Of a stretch of DNA of 64,000 nt, positions 1-9,771 are shown piece after piece. The notes beneath the pieces are model-generated. The model had not been told where the DNA came from and made no database searches. It saw only the letters and a program-made list of their open reading frames with translations. The stretch is from CAZYBO01 sp964645205 (GTDB taxonomy: Bacteria > Pseudomonadota > Alphaproteobacteria > Rickettsiales > SXRF01), in contig CAZYBO010000007.1 in NCBI GenBank assembly GCA_964645205.1, positions 36,679 to 100,678 of the forward strand, read 5' to 3'. Position numbers and translations under genes: made by a program. The number at the start of each line of letters is the position of its first letter. The first letter of the stretch is position 1.

Positions 1-522
1 TGGAACGGGCTGTTGCTGGCGGTGGCGGGCGCGATGGTGGCGGCTAATATCTTTTATTTTATCCAGCAATATTGTTTCGGTGTGCGCTATCTTTATGAAA
101 CCAGCGGTGTGTTGATTATCCTCACCGCGTATGGGATTGCGCGTGCGCCGCTTCTGTGGCGCGTGGCAGCGCATTCGCAACTGGGTGCGGGAGCATTGCG
201 CAGGCGGGTGGCGCTGCTGGTGGCGCTATGCATGCTGGCGGCGATCCCGCTATCGTCGCGTGCGGTCGATAAGGTGATGGACGGCTGTATGGCGAATGCG
301 CCTTCGCCGGTATTGACGCTGCTGAGCAGCGGGTTAAAAAATGCCGTCGTGTTCATTCCGCCGGAACAGTATGAGCCTTATGCGCTGTTCAATCCGCCGT
401 CTGCGGAACGGGATATTATCGCGGTGCGCGACCTTGGCGAGGAGAAGAACCGCGAACTACTGGCGCTTTTTCCCGGCAGGGATGTCTACCGGCTTTCGCC
501 TTCGGGTGAGCTAAGCCGCTAG
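1..522 (+). CDS. C-terminal part of a polytopic membrane protein (5' end outside window)
   Basis: The reading frame is open from the first base, so this is the 3' end of a longer gene. About 173 residues are visible. Hydrophobic segments near the start (LLLAVAGAMVAANIF) and around residues 70-85 (ALLVALCMLAAIPL) are membrane spans, and the last 80 residues are a soluble tail. The layout recalls the C-terminal end of GT39-like membrane glycosyltransferases or other polytopic hypothetical proteins, but too little is present to assign a family. Its last 12 bases overlap the 3' end of the convergent dehydrogenase gene. Confidence 0.6.
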   Translation, partial: WNGLLLAVAGAMVAANIFYFIQQYCFGVRYLYETSGVLIILTAYGIARAPLLWRVAAHSQLGAGALRRRVALLVALCMLAAIPLSSRAVDKVMDGCMANAPSPVLTLLSSGLKNAVVFIPPEQYEPYALFNPPSAERDIIAVRDLGEEKNRELLALFPGRDVYRLSPSGELSR

Positions 523-1596
523 CGCGGAGGCCAGCCCTTTGCGGTCGTTCGCATTTAGGTATGCCAGCATCGGCTGCAAGCGCGCGATATAAGCGTCAAG
601 CGCAGCAGCGGTGGCGGCGCTGTGGTTGGAGATGGTTTCGAGGTGTGCGTCGGGCGCCTGCACGGTGGGCGAAGTGAAATCGGCAAAACCGGTGCCGGCA
701 TAGCGCGCGAAGCTGAACCCGGCCTTGCGCTCGGCTTCCATCACCGTGGTGATGAGGCAAGAGGCGGCGATGCGCGGGAACAGGGTATTCATCACCAGCC
801 CGTTGTCCGGCAGGTTTTCTGCATCGGGAGGTGCGGCGGCCAACTCGTTCCTGATATGCACGATTGCATCGAGGTAGCGGGCGAGCGCTTTGGCGATGTT
901 ATCGCTGTTCTGGGTAAAAATATCCATCCATAGGGCAGGGCTGGAGCGCGTCAGGCGCATGAACGCGTCCGCATGCTGGGGCGCAGGCGACATTTTTCCC
1001 ACGGCGAACGCCAACAGCTGCGGCAGGTGGGAAACGTAAGCGTAGAGCATGTCGTGGAGGTCGGCGGGGATGCCTTCGACGCGCGCGCCCATGCCGTTCC
1101 AGAAAGCGGTGACCTGTTGGATGGCTTCGCTGGCGGTAAGTTCTCCGGGCGTCACCACTACGCGCTTGCGTTGGAATAAATCGGCATTGCCCGCGCTGAT
1201 ACCGCTTTGTTCGCTACCTGCGATGGGGTGTGCGGGGATGAACACAGCATGCGCCGGGAGGTGCGGGGCGATGGCTTCGACCGCATGGCGCTTGACGGAG
1301 GCGGTATCTATCACGATGGCGCCTTGCTCTAGGTGCGGGGCGATGGCCTGCGCGATGGAAGAAAGCGTGGAAGGCGGCGTGGCGAGGATGATGAGCTGGC
1401 TGCCTTTTACCGCGATGCCAGCGTCGCGCGTGGCAGTGTCGATGATCTTATGCGAGCGGGCGTAGGCGAGGGTGGAATCGCTATCGTCGCAGCCGGAAAT
1501 GTGGTTGGCGAGGCGGTGCTTTCTTACGGCGCGGGCGACGGAGCTGCCGATGAGCCCAAGCCCGATGATCGTAATCTGGTCAAATACCTTGCTCAT
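511..1596 (-). CDS. tyrA: Prephenate/arogenate (cyclohexadienyl) dehydrogenase
   Basis: Oxidative decarboxylation of prephenate or arogenate in the tyrosine branch, NAD(P)-dependent and cytosolic. The N-terminus carries a Rossmann nucleotide-binding motif (IIGLGLIGSSVARA, residues about 9-22), followed by the family signatures DTASVK and PAHPIAGSEQSG, the latter holding the catalytic His region. The length of 361 residues is somewhat longer than the usual 290-310, from a C-terminal helical extension. Its start overlaps the stop of hisC by 4 bases, so it is the last gene of a chorismate mutase-hisC-tyrA operon. Whether it prefers prephenate or arogenate (TyrA or TyrC) cannot be read from the sequence. 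Confidence 0.92.
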   Translation of the reverse strand: MSKVFDQITIIGLGLIGSSVARAVRKHRLANHISGCDDSDSTLAYARSHKIIDTATRDAGIAVKGSQLIILATPPSTLSSIAQAIAPHLEQGAIVIDTASVKRHAVEAIAPHLPAHAVFIPAHPIAGSEQSGISAGNADLFQRKRVVVTPGELTASEAIQQVTAFWNGMGARVEGIPADLHDMLYAYVSHLPQLLAFAVGKMSPAPQHADAFMRLTRSSPALWMDIFTQNSDNIAKALARYLDAIVHIRNELAAAPPDAENLPDNGLVMNTLFPRIAASCLITTVMEAERKAGFSFARYAGTGFADFTSPTVQAPDAHLETISNHSAATAAALDAYIARLQPMLAYLNANDRKGLASALAA

Positions 1597-2681
1597 GATG
1601 CGAGAAAATCACGCAGGGCGGCGATAACCGCGCGGTTATCCTCCTCCAGCCCGATGGTGATGCGCAGGCAGCGCGGCAGGCCGTAATTGACAACCTCGCG
1701 TACGATCAGCCCGCGCTCGGTGAGGAAAGCGTTGGCGGCGGCTGAGGTGAGGCGTGCGTCGGCAAATTCCACCAGCAGGAAATTGGCGATGCTCGGATGC
1801 GCTATTAACCCCAGCGCTGCGATTTCACGGGTCATCCACGCCAGCCAATGCGCGTTGAACTGGCGGGTTTTTTCGGTGAAATCCACGTCGCGCACCGCTT
1901 CTGCGCCCGCTGCGATAGCGGGGGTGGAGACATTGAAGGGGCCGCGTATGCGATTCAGCACGTCGGCAATGGCGGCGGGCGCGTATGCCCAGCCAAGACG
2001 CAGAGCCGACAGGCCGTAGATTTTGGAAAAGGTGCGCAGCATGACGACGTTTTCGTGCGCGTCCACCAGCTCGCGCCCGTCGGAGTAATCGGTGGCGGTG
2101 ACGTATTCGCTGTAGGCGTCGTCAATCACCAGCGCCACGTGCGGCGGCAGATTTGCATGCAGGCGCTGCATCTCCTCGCGGGTGATGTAGCTGCCGGTGG
2201 GGTTGTTCGGGTTGGCGACGAACACCAGTTTGGTTTTCGCAGTGACGCGGGCGAGCAGGGCGTCCACATCCGTGCGCAGGTTTTTTTCCGGCGCGGATAC
2301 GGTGATGGCTCCCTTAGACTGCGCGTAGATTTTATACATCAGGAACCCGTGCTGGCTGATGAGCACTTCGTCACCCGGCGCGGCATAGGCGTGGATCAGC
2401 AGGCCGATCAACTCGTCGGAACCCGCGCCGCAGACGATGCGTGCGTGCGGGATATTATAGATTTCGCCGATAGCTTCGCGCAGCTTTCTTGCGCTGCCGT
2501 CGGGGTAGCGGTGCAGGGTGGTGGCGGCTTCCGCATAGGCGGCCTGCGCCTTCAGGCTGGCGCCGAGCGGGGTTTCATTCGAGGACAACTTGACGATTTT
2601 TACACCCGGCTTGCCTTCCGACTTGCCGCCCACATACGGTGCGATGTCCATGATGCCGGGATTGGGTTTAGGCGCAGCCAT
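1593..2681 (-). CDS. hisC: Histidinol-phosphate / aromatic aminotransferase
   Basis: A 362-residue fold-type I PLP aminotransferase. Visible signatures are SSNETPLG near residue 33, the NPNNPTG motif at about 157-163, and the PLP-lysine motif FSKIYGLSALRLGW with Lys220. HisC converts imidazole-acetol phosphate to histidinol phosphate; homologues located beside tyrA, as here, often also transaminate prephenate or aromatic keto acids. Placement between a chorismate mutase gene (4-base gap upstream) and the tyrosine-branch dehydrogenase (4-base overlap downstream) suggests that second role; this is inferred from context. Confidence 0.92.
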   Translation of the reverse strand: MAAPKPNPGIMDIAPYVGGKSEGKPGVKIVKLSSNETPLGASLKAQAAYAEAATTLHRYPDGSARKLREAIGEIYNIPHARIVCGAGSDELIGLLIHAYAAPGDEVLISQHGFLMYKIYAQSKGAITVSAPEKNLRTDVDALLARVTAKTKLVFVANPNNPTGSYITREEMQRLHANLPPHVALVIDDAYSEYVTATDYSDGRELVDAHENVVMLRTFSKIYGLSALRLGWAYAPAAIADVLNRIRGPFNVSTPAIAAGAEAVRDVDFTEKTRQFNAHWLAWMTREIAALGLIAHPSIANFLLVEFADARLTSAAANAFLTERGLIVREVVNYGLPRCLRITIGLEEDNRAVIAALRDFLAS

Positions 2682-2685
2682 GGCG

Positions 2686-3564
2686 TTAGACCGTAATGGG
2701 CGCGGCGTAGGCGCCCAGGAAATGGATGTTGGCGATCGAAGAACCCAGCGTGTCGCGCAGCTTACGGATGGCTTCGTGCGAGGTCGGGATAAACCCTTTT
2801 ACCTCGATGAGGTGATGGCGCACCGAGGCGCTGATAGTGGCGACGCTGATCCAGTTCGGCTCCAGCATGGCTTCGGAGAAAGCTACCTGCAGGCGGTTCT
2901 GGCTGGCGTTATGGTCGGCCTCCAGCACGAGCAGCGTCATGTCGTCGCCGGTTTCTTCCGGTTCGATGCAGCCGATGGCAAGACCGGTGGGTGTGTCCCG
3001 TACAGGCGCGCCGTAATGCGCGAAAGGCACATGCGCAAAAATTTTCGGCGTGGAATTGCCGCCCTGAAGCAGGTTTGTCCACCAGTAGCTCGTATCGGCG
3101 CTTTGCAGCATGGGCACGATGCCTACCGACGCTTTGTTATCCATAATGTCGCCGATCACACGTTTGACATGCGGGTGGCGGTTGACGGGTACGCTGGGGC
3201 CGAAATATTCCCGCGCCATCCAGTAGAGCGAGCTGTCGTTGTCCGGCGTATAGACGGCCAGTTTGAGCGGGGCTTCCAGCGCCGTGGACGCGCCGATGAG
3301 GATGCGCCACATAGCCGCCGCTGCCGAAGGAGGGAACGCGCCTTTCTGACATTTTTCGATAATGCGGCGCACCATCTGCGCCTCGCGGCCGGGGCGCAGG
3401 GGGCACTGGCCGGGATGGTATTTGCGCTTGAATTCCCCTACTTTTCCCACGATGGCGATGCGTTCTTCCAGCAGCGCGATGAGTTGGTCGTCCAGCGCGT
3501 CGATCTGCTGGCGGTAGGTGGAAAGCTCGTTGGTATCCCCGTTATCCGGGTGTTTTTTATGCAT
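2686..3564 (-). CDS. Chorismate mutase with a degenerate prephenate dehydratase-like C-terminal region
   Basis: Residues about 13-95 form an AroQ-type chorismate mutase helical domain (the segment RQQIDALDDQLIALLEERI is typical) that would convert chorismate to prephenate. The remaining 190 residues resemble the substrate-binding and ACT-like parts of a P-protein, but the usual dehydratase TRF motif and the ESRP motif of the ACT domain are not seen, so dehydratase activity is doubtful. It heads the minus-strand operon with hisC and tyrA, so prephenate is probably channelled to tyrosine. Similar fused proteins are usually annotated simply as chorismate mutase in alphaproteobacteria. Confidence 0.82.
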   Translation of the reverse strand: MHKKHPDNGDTNELSTYRQQIDALDDQLIALLEERIAIVGKVGEFKRKYHPGQCPLRPGREAQMVRRIIEKCQKGAFPPSAAAAMWRILIGASTALEAPLKLAVYTPDNDSSLYWMAREYFGPSVPVNRHPHVKRVIGDIMDNKASVGIVPMLQSADTSYWWTNLLQGGNSTPKIFAHVPFAHYGAPVRDTPTGLAIGCIEPEETGDDMTLLVLEADHNASQNRLQVAFSEAMLEPNWISVATISASVRHHLIEVKGFIPTSHEAIRKLRDTLGSSIANIHFLGAYAAPITV

Positions 3565-3624
3565 GGGGTTTTCCTAAGGTGGGAAGGGAAAGGAGGACGA
3601 TACTAGCGCAAGGATTTTGCATGT

Positions 3625-3639
3625 TCAAGGAGACCTTGA
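3625..3639. promoter_or_regulatory. Perfect 6-bp inverted repeat between divergent operons
   Basis: TCAAGG-AGA-CCTTGA lies in the 109-base gap between the divergent chorismate mutase operon and metX. It could be an operator half-site pair or a small hairpin in the metX leader. The gap was compared by eye with SAM-II riboswitch features known upstream of metX in some alphaproteobacteria and no match was found. Confidence 0.3.
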
Positions 3640-3673
3640 CCGCAGCGTCCAATATACCTAAACATGGAGCCCT

Positions 3674-4840
<1,167 letters not shown>

Positions 4841-4843
4841 ATT

Positions 4844-5458
4844 ATGACGCAGTCTTTTACCCTCCGCCCCGACCTTAAAGTGATCGCAGAGATGATTCCT
4901 CAGGGTGCGTCCGTGCTCGATGTGGGCTGCGGGGAGGGGGATCTACTGGCGTGGCTGCAGCAGGAAAAACATATTTCCGGCCGCGGAATCGAGCTGGGGC
5001 AAGCGGGGGTGAATCGCTGCATAGCGCGCGGGCTGTCGGTGATTCAGGGCGACGCTGACGACGACCTGCAATATTATCCTGAGCAGGCGTATGATTACGC
5101 GGTACTGAGCCAGACGCTGCAAACGCTGCGCCAGCCGAAAGAGGTGCTTGAGCATTTGCTGCGTATCGCCCGGCATGCGGTCGTATCGGTGCCGAATTTC
5201 GGGCATTGGAAAAACCGGCTGTACTTAGCTACACGGGGGCGTATGCCGGTAACCCGGACGCTGAGCTTCCAATGGTACGACACACCGAACATCCATTTTT
5301 GCACGATTACAGATTTTATTAATTTATGTGAAGAACTTAACCTGACCATTGAGAAGCGCGTCTATGTCACCAATCAGGGCGCATCGGGCTATTTTAGGGG
5401 GCGCGACCTGTTCGCCAACCTGTTCGGGGAACAGGGTATCTTCATGATAAGGCGATGA
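4844..5458 (+). CDS. metW: Methionine biosynthesis protein MetW
   Basis: A 204-residue class I methyltransferase-fold protein with the SAM-binding motif VLDVGCGEGDLLAWL at about residues 24-38 and the MetW-typical segment VPNFGHWKNRLYLATRGRMP. MetW works with MetX in homoserine acylation in several proteobacteria, although it looks like a methyltransferase. Immediate linkage (3-base gap) to metX supports the call. The 69-base AT-rich gap after it shows no clear terminator. Confidence 0.95.
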   Translation: MTQSFTLRPDLKVIAEMIPQGASVLDVGCGEGDLLAWLQQEKHISGRGIELGQAGVNRCIARGLSVIQGDADDDLQYYPEQAYDYAVLSQTLQTLRQPKEVLEHLLRIARHAVVSVPNFGHWKNRLYLATRGRMPVTRTLSFQWYDTPNIHFCTITDFINLCEELNLTIEKRVYVTNQGASGYFRGRDLFANLFGEQGIFMIRR

Positions 5459-5527
5459 GATTAGTAAAAAATTATCTTTTATTCCTTATCGTACAATGGG
5501 CTAAAATAACACATATACAGCAGGCAG

Positions 5528-8488
5528 ATGGCAAAAAAACGCTTTAATATCCACACCAGTTCCAAGCTGTTCGTAGGCGTGGTGACGGTGCTGCTGCTGG
5601 TGCTGGGGATTGTCCAGATCATTCAGGGGCAATTCGACACAGCGCTGCATAGCAAGCGCGTGCACGATTTTGTCGCTGAGGCTACCGGGCAGGAGCTTAC
5701 GGTTAAAGGTAAGGTCAGCTTTTCATTGCTGCCTACCCCCACCATGTATCTTCCTGCCGTGGAATTGCGCGATGCAAAGAAAGATTCCGTACCCACACTG
5801 GCGGCAGATATGCTTGCCATCAGCATTGCGCCAATGTCGCTATTCTCCGAGCCGCAGATTTCCGGGGTTACGATCGACAGCGCTTCGCTTGACCTTGGCC
5901 GCGCGAAGACGGGCAACCTGCGCTGGGATTGGTTGAAGTCGGGGCTGGCGGGCACGGGCGGTGTATCGTGGTCGTTTTCTATCCGTGAAGGCAGGATGTT
6001 TTACCGTAGCGATACCGCGGAAGAAACGACCAGAGTGGAATCCATCAATGTCAGCGGCGAAATGGGTGCGCAACCGGAAATGGCCGGCCGGTTCAACCTG
6101 TTCGGGCACGATGTGCGCATGGATGTACGCCTTGGTGATGCGTTCGTGGCGAAACTTACTTCCGGCAGCGATAGCGTGCATTTTGAAGGCAAGGCCGATA
6201 TTGCCTCAGGCGATCCGAAAATTACTGGAAAACTGGCGCTCGACATGGAGGATATGCTGCTGTGGCTGGGCAAAGCGGGAGAGGGTACGCCAGATATATC
6301 CAAAGCCATTACCAATCAGTTTACCAAGGATACGAATGCGCCGCTGAAGCTCCCGCTGAAATTCACGGGCGACTGGACGCAGGCGGGCAACGCGGTGCGC
6401 ATTGCCAACATCCAGCTTCAGGGGCTTAATTCCGCCGGTACGGGGAATATACAATCCGTGTGGGACGATAAGCCGTCCATCGTGGCCGCGCTGGATTTTT
6501 CGACATGGGACTATAACCGTTGGCGCTTGCTGGTGGATACGCTGTTCCTCAGCGAATCGGGCGAAAAGCAACCCGGCAAGGAAGGATACGGTCAGCTCAG
6601 CTACGCATTGCCCGAGGATATTTCATTTTCGCTGCATATGGCCACGGCCAAGACGATAGTGAACGGGCAGACATGGGAAAATTCCGAAATGGAAGCCGAG
6701 CTGGATGCAGGCATCATTACGGTCAACCAATTCAACATGGATTTGCCGGGGCAAACGGCGCTCACCCTTTTCGGCGTGGTATCGCGCGGAAAAACGCAAG
6801 GGCTACGATTTGAAGGCAGCATGGAAACCAGCGGCAAAAGCCTGCGGCAGATGCTTACCGTCATTGACCCGTCGGCGCGTGATCTACCGGACGCGGGCTT
6901 CGGTGAATTTTATATGCGCTCCAATATTTACCTCGCCTCCGACCAGCTTCGCCTTTCGGAAGCCGATGCGAAGATCAACGAATTGCAGCTCGGTGGCGGC
7001 CTTGTGGCGTATTACGACGAGAATCCGCGCCTTGAAGCGGACGTTAAGCTCAAGGACATCAATTTCGATTATTTCCGCGATACGTGGCGTGAAAAAAACA
7101 AGGACGCCAGCGTCGTCGAAGATTTCATGAAATATAATAATGTCGATAGTTTCAACTGGCTGCGCAAGCTGCAGACGCGCATCGACTTTAAAGTAAGCGT
7201 AGAGGGCTTTACGTTCCTTGAGCGCGCGGGGGACGTCGCGTCTTTCAGGCTTTATGCGAAAGAGGGTGAATTCGGGATTTATAATGTCCATATGTATTAT
7301 CCCAATGACAGCCTTGAGGCAAATATCTCGCTGGATGTGAAAGGGGAAAAACCCGCGCTCAACGTGCTGTTCAACGTCAGCGATTTCGATAGCGCCTACT
7401 TCACCCGTACATCGAAAAAACCTGACGCCGCGCCTATGCCGGAAGTGCCGCCGGTAGAAAAAAAGACGGACGTTGCACCCGTCCCGCCTGCGGCTAAACC
7501 TGCTGTAAAAGAAAAAATACCCGCCAAAATAGCCGCGCCAGACGTGCCCAAAGATTCAGGGGGCGATGGTACGCTTATCAATATTATCCAGCAGGCGGCG
7601 CTTGTGACACAAACGCAGGAAGTAGCCGCGCCTGCGCCCGCCTCTCCACCAGCCGCTCCGACACTTCCCGCTGCCGCGCTTGCTACTCCGGGCGTAAAGA
7701 AATGGCCGGAAACGCTCATCGATACGAGCTGGATGAACGGGCTTGGAGGTACGTTCGACATCAGTATCGGCAAGCTGCAGTTTGACGGTCGCACGTTTGA
7801 CCGCTTCCGCATACACGCCACGCTCAAGGACAACCTGCTTACTTTCGATGGGCTGAGTTTCTATTACTGGCAGGGAAAATGCGATATATCCGGCTCGCTT
7901 TACGGCGGCAAGGTTCCGGGCATTTCTATCGGCTATACGATCTATAACGCTGACGTTCAGGAGATGATGACCTCTCTGTTCGAGCGCGATACCGTGACTG
8001 GGAAGGTGAGCGTCAGCGGTACGCTGGCGACCTCGGGCTTGAATTATTTATCATGGCTGTCGCAATCGGAAGCCAAGCTGGTGATCGCGGCGCGCGGTGT
8101 GAACGTGCAGGGCTTCAATCTGCAGGGCGCAGTGGATGCGGTGAATGTTTCGCGCACGGCGTCGGACGTGCTTAATAACGTGAACCTCGCACTAGCCAAA
8201 GGCTCCACCGAAATGTCGATGGACGGTAATATCAATATCAAGGACGGCGTGATGCGCACGCCCGGCATTACGCTGAAAACCGAGGCGATCACGGGCAACC
8301 TTACCGGCGAAGTGCGTTTGGTGCCGTGGACACTGGAGCTTTCCTCCTACTACCAATTCCCGACCATGACCTCGGAAACCGTACCCACCATGACGGTGCA
8401 GCTTATCGGCCCCATCGACAAGCCGGAATTACAGGTGGACACGTCGTCACTGGAAGCCTATGTAGCTAAACGCATTGTGGGTAAATAG
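5528..8488 (+). CDS. AsmA family envelope protein
   Basis: A 986-residue protein with one N-terminal membrane anchor (residues about 13-33) and a long beta-rich periplasmic region. The N-terminal 150 residues resemble the AsmA domain (SLLPTPTMYLPAVEL, ISGVTIDSASLDL), and the C-terminal 250 residues resemble the AsmA_2 region (DGVMRTPGITLKT, NLTGEVRLVPWTLEL). Residues about 630-720 form a Pro/Ala/Lys-rich linker. AsmA-like proteins belong to the bridge-like lipid-transfer group and affect outer-membrane lipid and assembly homeostasis. The next gene starts 4 bases after its stop, so the two are probably co-transcribed. Confidence 0.88.
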   Translation: MAKKRFNIHTSSKLFVGVVTVLLLVLGIVQIIQGQFDTALHSKRVHDFVAEATGQELTVKGKVSFSLLPTPTMYLPAVELRDAKKDSVPTLAADMLAISIAPMSLFSEPQISGVTIDSASLDLGRAKTGNLRWDWLKSGLAGTGGVSWSFSIREGRMFYRSDTAEETTRVESINVSGEMGAQPEMAGRFNLFGHDVRMDVRLGDAFVAKLTSGSDSVHFEGKADIASGDPKITGKLALDMEDMLLWLGKAGEGTPDISKAITNQFTKDTNAPLKLPLKFTGDWTQAGNAVRIANIQLQGLNSAGTGNIQSVWDDKPSIVAALDFSTWDYNRWRLLVDTLFLSESGEKQPGKEGYGQLSYALPEDISFSLHMATAKTIVNGQTWENSEMEAELDAGIITVNQFNMDLPGQTALTLFGVVSRGKTQGLRFEGSMETSGKSLRQMLTVIDPSARDLPDAGFGEFYMRSNIYLASDQLRLSEADAKINELQLGGGLVAYYDENPRLEADVKLKDINFDYFRDTWREKNKDASVVEDFMKYNNVDSFNWLRKLQTRIDFKVSVEGFTFLERAGDVASFRLYAKEGEFGIYNVHMYYPNDSLEANISLDVKGEKPALNVLFNVSDFDSAYFTRTSKKPDAAPMPEVPPVEKKTDVAPVPPAAKPAVKEKIPAKIAAPDVPKDSGGDGTLINIIQQAALVTQTQEVAAPAPASPPAAPTLPAAALATPGVKKWPETLIDTSWMNGLGGTFDISIGKLQFDGRTFDRFRIHATLKDNLLTFDGLSFYYWQGKCDISGSLYGGKVPGISIGYTIYNADVQEMMTSLFERDTVTGKVSVSGTLATSGLNYLSWLSQSEAKLVIAARGVNVQGFNLQGAVDAVNVSRTASDVLNNVNLALAKGSTEMSMDGNINIKDGVMRTPGITLKTEAITGNLTGEVRLVPWTLELSSYYQFPTMTSETVPTMTVQLIGPIDKPELQVDTSSLEAYVAKRIVGK

Positions 8489-8492
8489 TCTC

Positions 8493-9740
8493 ATGCAGCT
8501 TGTCGTCAGGGGTTCGGAAACTAAATTGATGGAGTCGCTCAGCGTCATCCATAACCCTGCGGGCTGGCGAGCCGTGCATTTCCACCTCGATAAACTGCTG
8601 GAGCAGTATAAGAGCGAGTATCAGGTCAAGATTGCAGTGAACCTGATACATGATCTGCTCGCGACGTATGACGGCGATATTTTCTTATTCTCCGATCAGA
8701 GCATCGTGGTGCTGTGCAGTCGCATGGATAAGGCGATACAGAGCAAGCTCATCTTCCAGTTGCGCTATCTGTATATGGACGACCCGCTGGCCTATCTTGA
8801 GGACGGACAGGAAAATACCGATTTCTGCACGGTGTATGACCTTGCGGAAAACTGGCAGGATTTTTTCGATTTCGCCGGGCACCGCATGGCGATGGCCGTG
8901 CGCAACGCGCCGAAACCTCGCCCTTCCAAGCAGCCGGTGGAAGGCGCGCCGGAATCGCCCGCTGCCAAGGCAGGCGGCGAGCTGCCGCGCGTGGATTTGA
9001 GCCTGCCGCTGCTGGCGAATATCGAGCGCGACCTGCAGTATGCCGATCTTTCGCGCATTATCCGCAAGCAACCGGTTTGCGCGATGCCGCCGGGCACGAC
9101 CGCGCGCAAGGTGTTCGATGAATTGTATATCCATATCGCGCACCTGCGCCAGCTCTTGCGCACCGAGGCGGATTTCTTCAGCAACCGCTGGCTGTTCAAA
9201 TATCTCACCCATATTCTCGATAAACGCATGATCGCGCTGATCCGCAGCAATTCGGGGCGTTTTCTTGATGGGCCGGTGAGCCTCAATTTCAACGTTGAAA
9301 CGTTGCTGTCCAACGTGTTCGCGGAATTCGACGCCACCATCAAGCCTGCCGCGAAAGTGTCGATGGTTATCGAAGTGCCGGTGGTGGACGTGTTCGCGGA
9401 CATAGACGCCTTCCTGCTTGCACGCGCCGAGGTGCAGAGGCTCGGTTACCGCGTGTGTCTCGACGGGTTGAGTACGCACAGCTTTATTCATATCGACCGT
9501 GACCGGCTGGGGCTGGATTTGATGAAAGTGCAGTGGAACGCTGACATGCAAAGCGACCTCGGCTCGCGCCAGAATGCGGAACTTACGAAAGCTGTGCAGG
9601 ATTGCGGCACCAACCGCATCATCCTTTGCCGCTGCGACAGTAAACAGGCGGTGGAGTATGGGCAGGCGCTTGGTATATCGTTGTTCCAGGGACGCTATAT
9701 CGACTCGCTGCTCGACCCGAACGCCAAAATAAAAAACTGA
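8493..9740 (+). CDS. Degenerate EAL-like domain protein
   Basis: A 415-residue soluble protein. I chose the ATG four bases after the asmA stop over an upstream TTG. Residues 260-400 follow the layout of a cyclic-di-GMP phosphodiesterase EAL domain: LNFNVETLLS, then MVIEVPVV in the place of ExL (Glu294), then VCLDGLSTHS in the place of the DDFG loop, and FQGRYI near the end. Metal-binding and catalytic positions appear lost: the KxD step reads MKVQ and the EGVE step reads LCRCDS. A degenerate GGDEF-like fold at residues 25-130 is possible but unproven. The protein probably binds a ligand or partner rather than hydrolysing c-di-GMP; this is inferred from motif loss. Confidence 0.55.
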   Translation: MQLVVRGSETKLMESLSVIHNPAGWRAVHFHLDKLLEQYKSEYQVKIAVNLIHDLLATYDGDIFLFSDQSIVVLCSRMDKAIQSKLIFQLRYLYMDDPLAYLEDGQENTDFCTVYDLAENWQDFFDFAGHRMAMAVRNAPKPRPSKQPVEGAPESPAAKAGGELPRVDLSLPLLANIERDLQYADLSRIIRKQPVCAMPPGTTARKVFDELYIHIAHLRQLLRTEADFFSNRWLFKYLTHILDKRMIALIRSNSGRFLDGPVSLNFNVETLLSNVFAEFDATIKPAAKVSMVIEVPVVDVFADIDAFLLARAEVQRLGYRVCLDGLSTHSFIHIDRDRLGLDLMKVQWNADMQSDLGSRQNAELTKAVQDCGTNRIILCRCDSKQAVEYGQALGISLFQGRYIDSLLDPNAKIKN

Positions 9741-9771
9741 TATAAAAAACGATAGTACAGGACGCACCATT

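Noticed and set aside
3565..3673. SAM-II riboswitch upstream of metX
   Set aside because: The leader lacks the conserved SAM-II pseudoknot blocks by eye; only a short inverted repeat is present.
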